A stretch of DNA of 64,000 bases from Companilactobacillus huachuanensis (GTDB taxonomy: Bacteria > Bacillota > Bacilli > Lactobacillales > Lactobacillaceae), in NCBI RefSeq assembly GCF_005404815.1, contig NZ_BJDF01000014.1:1-64000 (forward strand), read 5' to 3'. The notes under the pieces were generated by a model. The model searched no databases. It had not been told where the DNA came from and saw only the letters and a list, made by a program, of their open reading frames with translations. This document shows, one piece after another, positions 52,422-62,571 of this stretch (positions within the stretch are counted from its first letter, which is position 1; each line of letters begins with the position of its first letter). Made by a program: the position numbers and the translations under genes.

Positions 52422-53525
52422 ATGAAGAATCCAACGATGTTAACGTATATAAATAAAGAACAAGAAGTAATGAGTAAAATTTTGGATCAGTATCCACAAA
52501 ATATAGATTCTGCTTTAAAGGGAATGCCAATAAATATGAATCATTGGTTAATATTGGCAACAGGATCAAGTAATAACGCTGCACTAAGTGCTAAATACTA
52601 TATTGAAAAAATGACCGGAATTAAAATCGAAATTGAACAGCCTTATAATTATAGTCATTTTGAAGAATTAAATTATTCTAGTGATTTTGTTATCGGTGTA
52701 TCACAAAGTGGTCAGAGTACCTCAACAATTGATGCTATTAGAGCAATTGAAAAAGTAAAAAATATAAAAAGTATGGCAGTTACTAGTATTCCAGGAACTG
52801 AAATCACGCAATGTTGTGATACGACACTTGATATTTTAATTGGCAGAGAAAAGGTAGGGTATGTTTCATTAGGATTTTCCGCAACTGTCTTAAATTTAAT
52901 GCTATTAGGTTTAAGAGTTGCTAGATTGACGGAAAAAATTTCTGCAGAGGATGAAACGAATGAATTAATAGAATTTAGGGCCATAGTATGCAAAATTGAG
53001 CAAACCATATCAGAAACTACATATTTTGTTAAACGTAATGAAAAAGAGTTAACAAATGCTAATCAGTTTTCTACAATTGCTTTTGGTCCAATGGTTGGGA
53101 TTGCCCACGAATTAGAAACAAAGTTTACCGAAACAGTAAGAATCCCAACCCATGGATATGAACTGGAGGCATATATGCATGGTCCATATTTATCTGTAAA
53201 CTCAAATCATCGAATATTGTTCTTTAAAACTGTAGGAACTGATGATGTTGTCACTAAAATGAATGAATTATTAAAGTATGAATCAAGGTATACTTCGCAC
53301 GTATTTTTGACCGATTTTTCGGATGACTCAGTAACCGAAAAGAGACACGAATTAACTCTCTATAAAATTAGAGATAGTAATAAAGCACCTATTTTGGGTG
53401 CAACCGTTGTTCAAGTTATGGCGTGGTATTTAACCCAATTCCATGGGATAGATTTATCACATTTGATTTTTAATGATTTTTCAACAGAGGTTCATAATAA
53501 GACTCAAGTTCAAAATTATGTATAA
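52422..53525 (+). CDS. SIS-domain sugar isomerase/deglycase (FrlB/GfrF-like)
   Basis: This 367-residue protein has two SIS domains like the isomerase half of GlmS: ILATGSSNNAALSAKYYIE, GVSQSGQSTSTIDAI and FGPMVGIAHELETKFTETV with the Glu used for isomerisation. No glutaminase domain is present. Relatives beside mannose-type PTS genes split phosphorylated Amadori compounds (fructose-lysine or glucose-lysine) or amino sugars. Context (divergent PTS, LacI) supports a catabolic role; the substrate is inferred only by class. Confidence 0.8.
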   Translation: MKNPTMLTYINKEQEVMSKILDQYPQNIDSALKGMPINMNHWLILATGSSNNAALSAKYYIEKMTGIKIEIEQPYNYSHFEELNYSSDFVIGVSQSGQSTSTIDAIRAIEKVKNIKSMAVTSIPGTEITQCCDTTLDILIGREKVGYVSLGFSATVLNLMLLGLRVARLTEKISAEDETNELIEFRAIVCKIEQTISETTYFVKRNEKELTNANQFSTIAFGPMVGIAHELETKFTETVRIPTHGYELEAYMHGPYLSVNSNHRILFFKTVGTDDVVTKMNELLKYESRYTSHVFLTDFSDDSVTEKRHELTLYKIRDSNKAPILGATVVQVMAWYLTQFHGIDLSHLIFNDFSTEVHNKTQVQNYV

Positions 53526-53633
53526 AATAATATATTCTAAAAAATCATTCATATGCAGATAAATTGACTATAAACGAAGTTTTAATGAATAATTTCAGTG
53601 TAACCAAATAACTAGAAGAAAGTAGGAATTACT

Positions 53634-54194
53634 ATGTCTTCACAAGCGTTACTGATTATTGATTATACGAATGATTTCGTTGCTGATAAAGGTGCCTTAA
53701 CTTGCGGAAAACCTGGGCAGGAGATTGAAGCTGAGATTATTCATTTGGCTGAAAAGATGCATAAAAACGGCGATTGGGTCCTTTTGCCAACTGATGTACA
53801 CAAACCAAATGACCTGTACCATCCAGAAACTAAACTTTTTCCGACCCACAATGTTCGCGGTACTTGGGGACGGGAATTGTACGGTGGTCTAAAAGAATGG
53901 TTTGACGTCAATAATGATGATGAGCATGTGCGTTTATTCGACAAAACGCGTTACAGTGCCTTTGCGGGAACTGATTTAGATATTAAATTACGTGAACGCA
54001 AAATAGACACCTTACATTTAGTTGGTGTCTGTACTGATATTTGTGTACTCCATACTGCTGTCGATGCCTATAACTTGAATTATCACATTGTCGTCCATGA
54101 GAAGGCGGTAGCGTCGTTTAATCAGGCTGGACATGACTGGGCTTTGGAGCACTTCAAAAATAGCTTAGGGGCTGAAATAATCAGTTCCATTTAA
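53634..54194 (+). CDS. pncA: Isochorismatase-family hydrolase, probably nicotinamidase
   Basis: This 186-residue protein has the catalytic Asp in LLIIDYTNDF (D10), the metal-site region DVHKPNDLYHPE and the nucleophile Cys in VGVCTDICVLHTA. The pattern fits Firmicute PncA, which releases nicotinate from nicotinamide for NAD recycling. It overlaps the 3' end of the HelD-like gene by 4 bp, stop to stop. Confidence 0.82.
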   Translation: MSSQALLIIDYTNDFVADKGALTCGKPGQEIEAEIIHLAEKMHKNGDWVLLPTDVHKPNDLYHPETKLFPTHNVRGTWGRELYGGLKEWFDVNNDDEHVRLFDKTRYSAFAGTDLDIKLRERKIDTLHLVGVCTDICVLHTAVDAYNLNYHIVVHEKAVASFNQAGHDWALEHFKNSLGAEIISSI

Positions 54195-56263
54195 TTAGCA
54201 AGCGAGTTGATGATGAGCCTTTTGGCTGCCCTAGAAAAAGCAGTATAGAGGCGATTTTCACCAAATTTCGAATCACAATAATATTCAGCGGTAACGTCAG
54301 AGATGATAACATTATCAAACTCCAATCCTTTAGCCAAAGCTAAGGGTAAAACTATAATTCCAGATACAGGCAATTTCTCGGCAATGGTGCCCAGAACTGT
54401 CTGTTTTATTTCGTCGTGGATTGATTGAGATAGATTGGAATCGCTTGTTATTATGGCCGAAAGTTCATTGTTATTGAATTGAGTTATTTGTGATTTTAAG
54501 TTAATAATCAGTTTTGAGAAATTACTGTTTTCAATCAATTCAGGTTCCTCGCCGCCAATTTGAATCGTATTAATCTTATCAATTAAATCAGATGAACCGT
54601 GTTGGACAAAAGTATGCGTTATAGCTCCGCTGGAACGATAACTAGTGTATAGATTTCGTTGAGTAACTGGGATATTGTGTTGTTCAAATATATCCTTCAA
54701 ATTGCTAAAAGTTAAGGGATGATTGGTTTCAATAATCGATTGGAATTGATCCCCAACCAAAGTCCAACGAGCAGTCGGGAATGCTGTTAGTAAGAATAGA
54801 ATTTGATCCAAAGAGTAATCCTGAATTTCATCAATCATCACGAATTTAAGATTATTTTGACTCAGGTTTAGTAATTTTAAACGTGTAAATGCGTAGTCTA
54901 ATGAGTTGACTTTCTGAGTTTTCAAAATTGATTTAATAATTTGAATTGTATTCAACCAATCCTTTTGTTTAATCTGGTTCAAAAGATTTCGATTGCGCCA
55001 CAATAACATTTTCTTGGTTGCTTTTTGAATAGCAATATCAGAACTGGGCGAAATTAGACGACCAAAAATCTTTTCTTGCTGCGAATCAGTTAAATCGGAT
55101 AACTCTGCTTGAATTTTTCCATTTTTTGAATCATTCTCAATTTGTGATTCGATTTCAGCTGTCAGAATAGAAGATAACGCCGTTATACGTTTGGATAATG
55201 ACAGTTTTGCAGGTGTTTGGGTGAAGAATGAGTGAATGTCTTTCTGACTGAAAATAGTTAGATCATTCAACTTAATGTTTTTGAAATCATTGATTGATAA
55301 AACCATATTATCCAGCTTCTTGTCTAGTTCTTGAACGTGACTAGTTTTAGCATCCAAACTCATTGATCTACTGATAAATGTTTTCAATAATTGATTGAAA
55401 GTCATTTGTAATGGTGAATCCTCACCTAGACTAGGTAAGACCTTGTTGATGTAGGTGGTGAAGAGGGTATTTGGTGTTAATAACAACATATCGCTTGAAA
55501 TTAAACTGTCACGATATTGATACAATAAATAAGCAATCCGTTGTAGAACGACAGAGGTTTTTCCGCTGCCAGCAATACCATTTACTAATAATGCAGGACT
55601 CTTGATATCACGAATAATGACATTTTGTTCTTGCTGAATTGTGGCCGTAATGGAGTTCATTTGACTATTTTGGTGCTGTTGTAAAGTCTTAACTAGCAGT
55701 GGATCCTGAATGGCAACATCAGTGTCAAAAACATCCTCTAAAACGGCGTTATGTAGTAGGAACTGTCTGCGTTTTGAGACCGTTACAGTAATTTTTCTTT
55801 CATTTGCGATGTAATTAGTTTTTCCAAAACGATTATTGTAATATAAATCAGCAATCGGAGAACGCCAGTCGATGACCATTGGTTCTTCGGGTGTTGGTGA
55901 AAATCCAGCTGAACCAATATAAAAAGAAATTTTCTCGGTTTCATCAGGATATTTCAAATCTACTCGGGCAAAGTAAGGGGCTGGAAGTAATCGCAAGATA
56001 TTTTTCTTGGTATTTTGAAGTTGAGTCTGTTTGTTATTGAAGGAATCGATTTGTTTATTCATAGTTTCAATTGCAGCAAAGGTATCTAGGTTGTCAGCAT
56101 AACTGTCAAAATTTATGGCTGTTTCTTTACCGGAGATTTTCTTGAAATTTTTTGCCTGTTTGGCATTGATGGACAGTGATTTATCGATGCTATCAAGAGT
56201 TTCCTGAAGTGTCTGGTGGACGAGTGTTAAATGCTTTTGTTCCAATTTGAAAGAATTATCCAT
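54191..56263 (-). CDS. helD: HelD-like RNA polymerase-associated UvrD-type ATPase
   Basis: It has superfamily 1 helicase motifs: GIAGSGKTSVVLQRIAYLL (Walker A), FVMIDEIQDYSLDQI (Walker B), LVGDQFQSI and LYTAFSRAAKRL. The N-terminus (1-90) is a predicted antiparallel coiled coil that in HelD enters the RNA polymerase secondary channel. HelD releases stalled polymerase from DNA. At 690 aa it is a little shorter than Bacillus HelD. It stands alone, convergent with pncA. Confidence 0.82.
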   Translation of the reverse strand: MDNSFKLEQKHLTLVHQTLQETLDSIDKSLSINAKQAKNFKKISGKETAINFDSYADNLDTFAAIETMNKQIDSFNNKQTQLQNTKKNILRLLPAPYFARVDLKYPDETEKISFYIGSAGFSPTPEEPMVIDWRSPIADLYYNNRFGKTNYIANERKITVTVSKRRQFLLHNAVLEDVFDTDVAIQDPLLVKTLQQHQNSQMNSITATIQQEQNVIIRDIKSPALLVNGIAGSGKTSVVLQRIAYLLYQYRDSLISSDMLLLTPNTLFTTYINKVLPSLGEDSPLQMTFNQLLKTFISRSMSLDAKTSHVQELDKKLDNMVLSINDFKNIKLNDLTIFSQKDIHSFFTQTPAKLSLSKRITALSSILTAEIESQIENDSKNGKIQAELSDLTDSQQEKIFGRLISPSSDIAIQKATKKMLLWRNRNLLNQIKQKDWLNTIQIIKSILKTQKVNSLDYAFTRLKLLNLSQNNLKFVMIDEIQDYSLDQILFLLTAFPTARWTLVGDQFQSIIETNHPLTFSNLKDIFEQHNIPVTQRNLYTSYRSSGAITHTFVQHGSSDLIDKINTIQIGGEEPELIENSNFSKLIINLKSQITQFNNNELSAIITSDSNLSQSIHDEIKQTVLGTIAEKLPVSGIIVLPLALAKGLEFDNVIISDVTAEYYCDSKFGENRLYTAFSRAAKRLIINSLAN

Positions 56264-56382
56264 GACGTTACCTCCTGTGTATTAGGTATCTAATAGTAAT
56301 ACGTAAAATCTGTAAATAACAGTCTTGTAATGGTGTTAAAAATCTTTCATAATATACATGAGGAACGAATCCAAGTAAAAAA

Positions 56383-56408
56383 CGACCGCATATGCGATCG
56401 CTTTTTTT
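56383..56408 (-). terminator. Terminator of kup
   Basis: On the minus strand, CGATCGCATATGCGGTCG is a near-perfect self-complementary stem followed by six T residues. It overlaps the kup stop codon region. Confidence 0.8.
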
Positions 56409-58434
56409 AGTTTTCAGGTTTAATACTATTTTTAACTTCTTTTTCAGTTAAGTATTGATCTGAATGACTGCCAAGAAAGAGTGGAACCTTTTCTTCAACA
56501 ACATCGCTAAACTCCAAACCATACCAGAGTGTTGGTGGAATAGTGATGTTTTGCAGCAACAGACGACCTCCAATTAATAATCGGTCAATACTGCGCATGG
56601 ATTCTTGGACACCCAGATCCTGGAATTGCTGGTTCTGAATGACGAATTTGAAAGATCCGACACGGCGTTTTGGAACCATAGAATAATTTGGTGTTTGGTC
56701 ATCGATAATATTTTGATCTAGCAAACTGTTGATGATTTCACGAATGTAAATATTGACGTGTTGTGACTTCTTAAAGCCAAGGTTTATCGTAACGTTAACC
56801 ACATTTCTAGTATGCATCATATCAACGGTGTAGGTGCATTCATAGGGAGAACTAGTTTGATTAACGGTGATAAACCAATAGACTTTAGCTCGTTTAGGAT
56901 CTTGGTCCAAAATTGAATAGATGATTGAACGTTTGACAGAATAGTTAGGTCCCATTTTTAACATATAGACTAAGTTGGTTGCGTAAGTTGGGTAGCCTTC
57001 ATCCTTGCTGAGTTTTTCAATTTGAGGAATAAAGTCTAAGAGAGAGACATTTTCACTCTCAGCCATGTAGGCGTCACGACGCTTGTTACCAAAGTACCAG
57101 ACAATCATTATGAACAAAATAATCACCGTTATAACGACTGTTACGTATCCACCATGCACGAATTTAATTAAACTTGATAGTAAGAAGAGACTTTCCAGAG
57201 CAAAGAAAACAGCTAGAAAGATATTTGCAAACAGAGGATGCTTTTTTATAATCAAAAATTGATGTAATAGAATTGTGGTCATGAGCATTGTTAAGGTGAT
57301 TGCTAAACCATACGCCGCCTCCATATGGTCAGAGGTCTGAAATCCCCAGACGACACTGATGGTGATAGCACAGAGCATCCAATTAACGGTTCCGATGTAA
57401 AGTTGACTTTGAATTTTACCAGGGAATTTTACTTTTAATCTTGGTAAAATTTTTAGACCGATTGCCTCTTGAACCAGAGTAAATGAACCAGTGATTAAAG
57501 CCTGTGAAGCAATGATTGCGGCTAATGTTGCGATAATAATGGCAAAAATTTTAAAATTATCGGGCAGCATCTGATAGAAGGGATTGATTCCGACAATCTT
57601 ATTGTATTGAGGGTTCTGATAATTAGAAATTATCCAGGCAGCTTGCCCTAGATAGTTCAACATCAACATCAGACTCACGAAAGGCCAAGTAGCGTAAATA
57701 TTGTGTTTACCAACTTGCCCCATATCAGCGTACAGAGCTTCGGCACCAGTAGTTGCTAGGAAGACACTGCCAAGTATGAAGATACCAGCCTTGTTAACAG
57801 GGCTAAATAAAACTTTGATTGCATAGACAGGTGACAAGGCTTTTAGAACACTTAAATCATTGGTTAGATTGAGTAAACCAGCAATACCAATGAAACTGAA
57901 CCAGATAAGCATGATAGGACCAAATGATTTACCAATTCGTTCAGTCCCAAATTTTTGAATGACAAAGATAGTTAATAATATTGCCGTTACAATAATTAAA
58001 ACGACGTTTTGACTATCAGAAAATACTAAATTTCCAAACTTTTGACCTTTGATACCTTCAATTGCTGATGTGACAGTCACAGCAGGCGTTAAAGTACCAT
58101 CGGCCAGTAAGGCAGATCCACCAATCAAGGCGGGAATAATGAGCCATTTACCCTTATTTTTCACTAAAGCATAGAGGGCAAAAATTCCACCTTCTTTGTT
58201 GTTGTCAGCTTTCATAGCGATTAAAACATATTTGATAGTTGTGATAAGCATTAGGGTCCAAAAAATCAAAGAAACACTGCCGATAATGTACTCAGGTTTT
58301 GAATCGGCCATCGTTCCAGCACTGTTGATAATGGAATTCATAACGTATAACGGCGAAGTTCCAATATCGCCATAGACTATACCGAGGGTTATCAACATAC
58401 CCAAGGTAGATAAGGATAACTTTCTCTTTTTCAT
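56407..58434 (-). CDS. kup: Potassium uptake protein Kup
   Basis: This is a K+/H+ symporter of the KUP/HAK/KT family. [14 protein letters not shown] (about 18-31) is the family signature, followed by [10 protein letters not shown] and about 12 membrane segments to residue 450, then a soluble C-terminal domain of about 220 residues. 675 aa is full length. No c-di-AMP riboswitch was seen upstream; instead a MITE begins about 20 bp before the start. GdpP at 17698 suggests c-di-AMP signalling operates in this organism. Confidence 0.95.
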   Translation of the reverse strand: MKKRKLSLSTLGMLITLGIVYGDIGTSPLYVMNSIINSAGTMADSKPEYIIGSVSLIFWTLMLITTIKYVLIAMKADNNKEGGIFALYALVKNKGKWLIIPALIGGSALLADGTLTPAVTVTSAIEGIKGQKFGNLVFSDSQNVVLIIVTAILLTIFVIQKFGTERIGKSFGPIMLIWFSFIGIAGLLNLTNDLSVLKALSPVYAIKVLFSPVNKAGIFILGSVFLATTGAEALYADMGQVGKHNIYATWPFVSLMLMLNYLGQAAWIISNYQNPQYNKIVGINPFYQMLPDNFKIFAIIIATLAAIIASQALITGSFTLVQEAIGLKILPRLKVKFPGKIQSQLYIGTVNWMLCAITISVVWGFQTSDHMEAAYGLAITLTMLMTTILLHQFLIIKKHPLFANIFLAVFFALESLFLLSSLIKFVHGGYVTVVITVIILFIMIVWYFGNKRRDAYMAESENVSLLDFIPQIEKLSKDEGYPTYATNLVYMLKMGPNYSVKRSIIYSILDQDPKRAKVYWFITVNQTSSPYECTYTVDMMHTRNVVNVTINLGFKKSQHVNIYIREIINSLLDQNIIDDQTPNYSMVPKRRVGSFKFVIQNQQFQDLGVQESMRSIDRLLIGGRLLLQNITIPPTLWYGLEFSDVVEEKVPLFLGSHSDQYLTEKEVKNSIKPEN

Positions 58435-58454
58435 GCTTGTCTCCTTATAAGTAA

Positions 58455-58642
58455 ATATGCCGTTGTAAGAGCTGAGAATATTTACCGCTGTGCGGACCGG
58501 TCCGAGCCAAAGTACGGTCTCGAACCTCGGTTTGAAGCCTTGTCAAAGTTCGACAAGGCTCCAAACACGCCCGGTGGTGTAAGAGCTAAAGCTCTAACGC
58601 CACATCAACTGCAGGTAAATACTCTCAGCTCTTACAACTAGT
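58455..58642 (+). repeat. Cloverleaf MITE copy 16 (subfamily B)
   Basis: The core outer stem AGAGCTGAGA and complement is intact. Second hairpin CTTGTC/GACAAG and third AGAGC/GCTCT are perfectly paired. It starts about 20 bp upstream of the kup start codon, so the kup promoter must lie in it or beyond it. Confidence 0.85.
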
Positions 58643-58719
58643 TTTCTATTACTTAATTTATATTAATGATTGGAAATATCTTTTGAATGATTACCGCCAT
58701 TTTTAATATTTTTTTTAAA

Positions 58720-58795
58720 TATTCCGTCTCTGAACACGTAGGGGATGTAATGGTCTTCCACAGCCTCAAATATTTGTCAGTTCTCCCGATTATTT
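58720..58795 (+). repeat. Cloverleaf element copy 17 (fragment)
   Basis: Left end ATTCCGTCTCTG, then TGTAATGG and TTCCACAGC, then TCAGTTCTCCCGA match the two arms of the family with most of the core deleted. About 75 bp remain. Confidence 0.6.
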
Positions 58796-58883
58796 TATTT
58801 GTTAAGAAAAAGAATCATACAATTTATTTAAACAACTTTTAATTACCTTTTTCTTCAATTGGATAACTTGACAATAAAAAATA

Positions 58884-59068
58884 GGCGGAAGAGATGAGAG
58901 CATTCACCAGCTGTGGTTGTGGCGTTATGGCTTTAGCCATTACACCACCGGGCGAGTTGGAGAATTGCTGAGCTTTAGCAAGCCTTCAACTTGAGGTTCG
59001 AGACCGTACTTTGGCTCGGACCGGTCCGCATAGCAGGTGAATGCTCTCATCTCTGTAGACGGCATATT
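58884..59068 (-). repeat. Cloverleaf MITE copy 18 (subfamily B)
   Basis: This is a reverse-orientation core: outer stem GAGATGAGAGCATTCACCAG and complement, third hairpin ATGGC/GCCAT. The tip GACGGCATATTTAAATACCA resembles the left end of copy 1. It lies upstream of amt. Confidence 0.85.
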
Positions 59069-59213
59069 TAAATACCAAAGTGCGTCATTCATTTAGAGTC
59101 TATTATAAGATTTTTAGTCAAATTTAAAAATATTTATGATTGCTTAGAAATCATATTGGTATACATGAAATAAAAAAAGTAATACAATACCAAAATTAAA
59201 GGGAAGACTCTAT

Positions 59214-59228
59214 ATGAAAAGAATGTGA
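59214..59228 (+). CDS. Possible tiny leader ORF coupled to amt
   Basis: ATGAAAAGAATGTGA (four codons) follows a good ribosome site (AAAGGGAAG) and its stop overlaps the amt ATG (TGATG). amt itself has only a weak site, so this small frame could deliver ribosomes to amt. This is an inference from spacing only. Confidence 0.3.
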   Translation: MKRM

Positions 59229-60409
59229 TGTTTATGAATGTAGTATTTATGCTTATTTCAACAATATTGGTCTGGTTGATGGTACCAGGGATTGCGGTAT
59301 TTTACAGTGGTTTTGTACCGCATAAAGATGTTACAAGAATTCTTTTTGACAGTTTTCTGATGTTTGGTCTAGCAGGCATACTGTGGATAGCAGTAGGTTT
59401 TCCAATCGTTTTTGAAGGTGATCATTTTGGAATAATTGGTAACTTTCATCATTTATTTCTGTCAGGAATAGACTTATCGTCTACTTATGGCACGACAAAA
59501 TTGCCGACGTCAGTTTACTTACTTTTTCAAATGATGTTTGCAATTTTGACACCAGCACTCTTTTTAGGGGCGGTTGCTAGTCGGGTTAGAATCAGGTTTA
59601 TCATTTTATTCGTGACGCTTTGGTCATTGCTGATTTACTATCCTTTAGCTCATATTGTCTGGTCTTCAACTGGTTTCTTGGCTAAAATGGGTGTCCTCGA
59701 TTTTGCTGGTGGAACGGTCATTCATATCAATGCCGGAATTACAGCCTTGATATTAGCTATCACGTTACGAGAACCTTATAAATATAACAATGAGCAGGCT
59801 AAAGGTAATCCACTCTGGATTTTAATGGGAACCGTTTTGCTGTGGCTTGGTTGGTATGGATTCAATGCTGGTAGTGCTTTAGATGTTAGTTTTCAAACTA
59901 TCAACGCTTTTTTCACGACAACGGTAGCCGCCTGTGCTTCATTGATAACTTGGATAGGTCTTGAACAAATTTTTAAACATAAGGTAACTCTCAGTGGTAT
60001 TTGTACCGGAAGTATTTGCGGTTTAGTTGGGATTACACCTGGAACTGGGTATGTGACGATTTTTGGATCGGTCATTATTGGAATAATCTCAGCTGTCGGT
60101 AGTTACTATTTCATGAACTATCTAAAGTATCAATTACATTTGAATGATTACCTCGACATTTTCGGATGCCATGGTATTAGTGGGATAATTGGTTCGATTT
60201 GTGTCGGTTTATTTGCGACTAAGTCTGTTAACAGTAACGTTATAACGAATGGCCTATTATATGGTGGTGGTCTGAAGCAGCTGGGGCTACAACTGTTTGG
60301 TGTAATCTTTACTATTGCTTTCGTCTCGATTTTTGGAATAATTATTGTGCAGGTTTTGAAAAAGCTTTTTAAGGATGATGTCGGTATCAGAAATCTAGAA
60401 TTGGTTTAG
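59228..60409 (+). CDS. amt: Ammonium transporter (Amt/MEP family)
   Basis: It moves ammonium or ammonia across the membrane through a trimeric channel. About 11 membrane segments; the two pore His are in FAGGTVIHINAGI and FGCHGISGIIG. VPGIAVFYSGFV matches helix 1, though the usual GGLVRxKN motif reads SGFVPHKD. 393 aa from the ATG at 59228. No glnB/glnK partner is adjacent. Confidence 0.92.
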   Translation: MFMNVVFMLISTILVWLMVPGIAVFYSGFVPHKDVTRILFDSFLMFGLAGILWIAVGFPIVFEGDHFGIIGNFHHLFLSGIDLSSTYGTTKLPTSVYLLFQMMFAILTPALFLGAVASRVRIRFIILFVTLWSLLIYYPLAHIVWSSTGFLAKMGVLDFAGGTVIHINAGITALILAITLREPYKYNNEQAKGNPLWILMGTVLLWLGWYGFNAGSALDVSFQTINAFFTTTVAACASLITWIGLEQIFKHKVTLSGICTGSICGLVGITPGTGYVTIFGSVIIGIISAVGSYYFMNYLKYQLHLNDYLDIFGCHGISGIIGSICVGLFATKSVNSNVITNGLLYGGGLKQLGLQLFGVIFTIAFVSIFGIIIVQVLKKLFKDDVGIRNLELV

Positions 60410-60414
60410 AAAAT

Positions 60415-60445
60415 AAAAAACACCCCTAAAAAGGTGTTTTTTTAT
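60415..60445. terminator. Bidirectional terminator between amt and the DUF1003 gene
   Basis: AAACACC and GGTGTTT pair around a short loop, with A and T runs on both sides, between convergent genes. Confidence 0.85.
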
Positions 60446-61202
60446 TGCGTGTTGGATGTCTGGTATTGCGATCTTTTGGCTTTTCATTGCTAGCTTTCAA
60501 CGACTGAATTTCATTTTCAATTTCACTAAGGACTTCGATCTGCATCTTTTGAATATCCAAAATATGAGGCCATTGGACTTCATTTAGTTGATCTAGTTTT
60601 TCATGAAGCAAACGAATTTCCATTTCTGATTTCATATTTGTCTTGTAATCATTCTCAGAATCAAATCGGTCACGTTCAGTTTCACGGTTCTGACTCATCA
60701 TAATGATAGGGGCCTGTATTGCGGCCACACAGCTCAAAAATAGGTTGAGTAGTATAAATGGATACGGATCGAAGTTAACGCCAAACAGGTGCACGATATT
60801 GATCGCCATCCATGCTACTAAAATAACCATGAAGGTAATAATAAACCCCCAACTACCTCCAAATTTAGCAACGGCGTCGGCTAATTTTTGACCAGTTGTT
60901 CGTTTACCGTAGACAGTATCATTGATATTAGTAATGACGTAAGTATTCTTAGACATTTCCTTTTTGAGTTTGTCACTCATATCATGGTCGATTTTAAGAT
61001 CTTGATCAATAATTGTCTGCATTCTCTCAAGACGGATTTTTTGTAAATCCTTGAGGCAGATAAACGAGGACTCCTTCGCGTAACTATTGGTTTTGATAAC
61101 TTGTTCCTTGAGAAAGGTACTTAAATCCCGAAGGAAAAGGCCTTCCGTAATTGTAAAACGATTACCGCAGATTACACAAATTTGATTTTTTTTAATTGCC
61201 AT
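60426..61202 (-). CDS. DUF1003 membrane protein with N-terminal zinc-ribbon-like motif
   Basis: The start at 61202 follows AAGGGG; a GTG nine bases upstream is less likely. An N-terminal CVICG (about 8-12) suggests a half zinc ribbon. A DUF1003 core with two membrane helices follows (GGSWGFIITFMVILVAWMAIN and the next helix), with the typical FILLNLFLSCVAAIQAPIIMMSQNR. A coiled coil and basic tail end the 258-residue protein. The family has no settled function. Confidence 0.8.
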   Translation of the reverse strand: MAIKKNQICVICGNRFTITEGLFLRDLSTFLKEQVIKTNSYAKESSFICLKDLQKIRLERMQTIIDQDLKIDHDMSDKLKKEMSKNTYVITNINDTVYGKRTTGQKLADAVAKFGGSWGFIITFMVILVAWMAINIVHLFGVNFDPYPFILLNLFLSCVAAIQAPIIMMSQNRETERDRFDSENDYKTNMKSEMEIRLLHEKLDQLNEVQWPHILDIQKMQIEVLSEIENEIQSLKASNEKPKDRNTRHPTRNKKTPF

Positions 61203-61258
61203 AGTCAACACCCCTTGAGTTATACATATTAAGTATAAATTGGGTGAAAATTTAAATC

Positions 61259-61288
61259 AAAAAAAAACTCCCATTTGGGAGTTTTTGA
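61259..61288 (-). terminator. Terminator of the NADH dehydrogenase gene
   Basis: On the minus strand, AAACTCCCA and TGGGAGTTT pair and are followed by a T run. Confidence 0.82.
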
Positions 61289-61301
61289 GAAGTTCATTTA
61301 T

Positions 61302-62489
61302 TTAAATAGTACCTTTTCTAATAGCTGTTTTAATACCAGCAATTTCCATGATTCCACGGTCAGCTGAGAGATGCTTGAGTAGTGAAGCCATAGGACCTTT
61401 AAATTTAAGATTCTTGTCTGTAATTTCGGCAATACCATGGTTTTGACCGAGTGAAGCAACAGTTCCCATTGAGTGGTAGATGAATGGTTTCAAATCTTTG
61501 CCATTCAATGCAGCGGAAATATTGAATGCAGCGCCGGCACCTTCAGCAGTAGCTAGTTGACCAGTTGTTGGATAGGGACGTTCTGCACCATTAGGAATAA
61601 CAGCAGAGTCGTCACCGATAAAGTATGCTTCTGGGTGAGCTTCAAGATTAAGGAAGTCTGTAGTCATGACACGGTTTCTTCTAGCTTCGATTCCCGATTC
61701 TTTGATGACATCTGAACCACTAACACCAACAGTCCAAAGAATTGTGCTACCGGCAACACTCTTTTCAGTGTCGCCATCCATGTAAACAACTGCTTTTGGT
61801 TCGATTTTCTTGATCTTGGCACCAGTTAATAGTTTGATACCGTTCTTGTCTAAGTAATCAACAGCGTAGCTAGCCAAATTCTCATCGAACATTGGTAAGA
61901 TTCTTGTAGCCATTTCGAGACAAGTTACTTTAATTTCAGGAACCTCATATTTAGCTTTTAAAATCTTAACAGTGTCAACTAATTCACCTAGAATTTCAAC
62001 ACCAGTGAAACCAGCACCACAAACGACAATGGAAAGGTCAGCTGGGTCTTGTGATTCTTTGTAGTTAGCGATATTTTCGTTTAAAGTCTTATAAATATTT
62101 TGGGCGGATTGGAGATCTTGAAGGATCAATGCATTTTCGCTGGCACCTTCAAGTCCAAAGTCCTCTGAACGGAAGCCTAAAGCAACAACGATATAGTCAT
62201 ATGTGATGGCTTCGTGGTCAGAAAACTCAACTGTTTTGTTGTCTAAATCTAGTTTAGAAACAGTTGCTTTGATGAAGTTCACATTTGAAGGAAGAACTGA
62301 ACGAACGTCGAAGCTTACTGCATCGGCGCGGTTGGTTCCTGCTGCAATAGTATGTAAAGCCGTTTTTTCAACGTGTTTTTCATGTTGATCAATTAAATCA
62401 ATTTGCGTGCCTGCTGGGGTTTCCTTAGCTAAATCACGAGCAGCTCTCAAGCCACCATAGCCAGCGCCTAATACTAAAATGTGTGCCAT
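61302..62489 (-). CDS. ndh: Type II NADH dehydrogenase (NDH-2)
   Basis: This single-subunit FAD enzyme passes electrons from NADH to quinone at the inner membrane face without pumping protons. FAD motif VLGAGYGGLRAARDL (about 5-19), NAD motif VVCGAGFTGVEILGEL (about 155-170) and the second FAD region AYFIGDDSAV are intact. 395 aa is typical of lactobacillus NDH-2, which works when haem or quinone is supplied, or as an NADH oxidase-like flavoprotein. It is monocistronic. Confidence 0.88.
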   Translation of the reverse strand: MAHILVLGAGYGGLRAARDLAKETPAGTQIDLIDQHEKHVEKTALHTIAAGTNRADAVSFDVRSVLPSNVNFIKATVSKLDLDNKTVEFSDHEAITYDYIVVALGFRSEDFGLEGASENALILQDLQSAQNIYKTLNENIANYKESQDPADLSIVVCGAGFTGVEILGELVDTVKILKAKYEVPEIKVTCLEMATRILPMFDENLASYAVDYLDKNGIKLLTGAKIKKIEPKAVVYMDGDTEKSVAGSTILWTVGVSGSDVIKESGIEARRNRVMTTDFLNLEAHPEAYFIGDDSAVIPNGAERPYPTTGQLATAEGAGAAFNISAALNGKDLKPFIYHSMGTVASLGQNHGIAEITDKNLKFKGPMASLLKHLSADRGIMEIAGIKTAIRKGTI

Positions 62490-62571
62490 ATTAACTTTCT
62501 CCTTCTATTCCGAAATAAAGATGTTTACGTTATCATTATATATCCTTCAGGCAGTTTCTAAAAACCATATG

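Noticed and set aside
58435-59100. c-di-AMP (ydaO) riboswitch before kup
   Set aside because: No conserved riboswitch sequence was seen; the structure there is accounted for by MITE copies.
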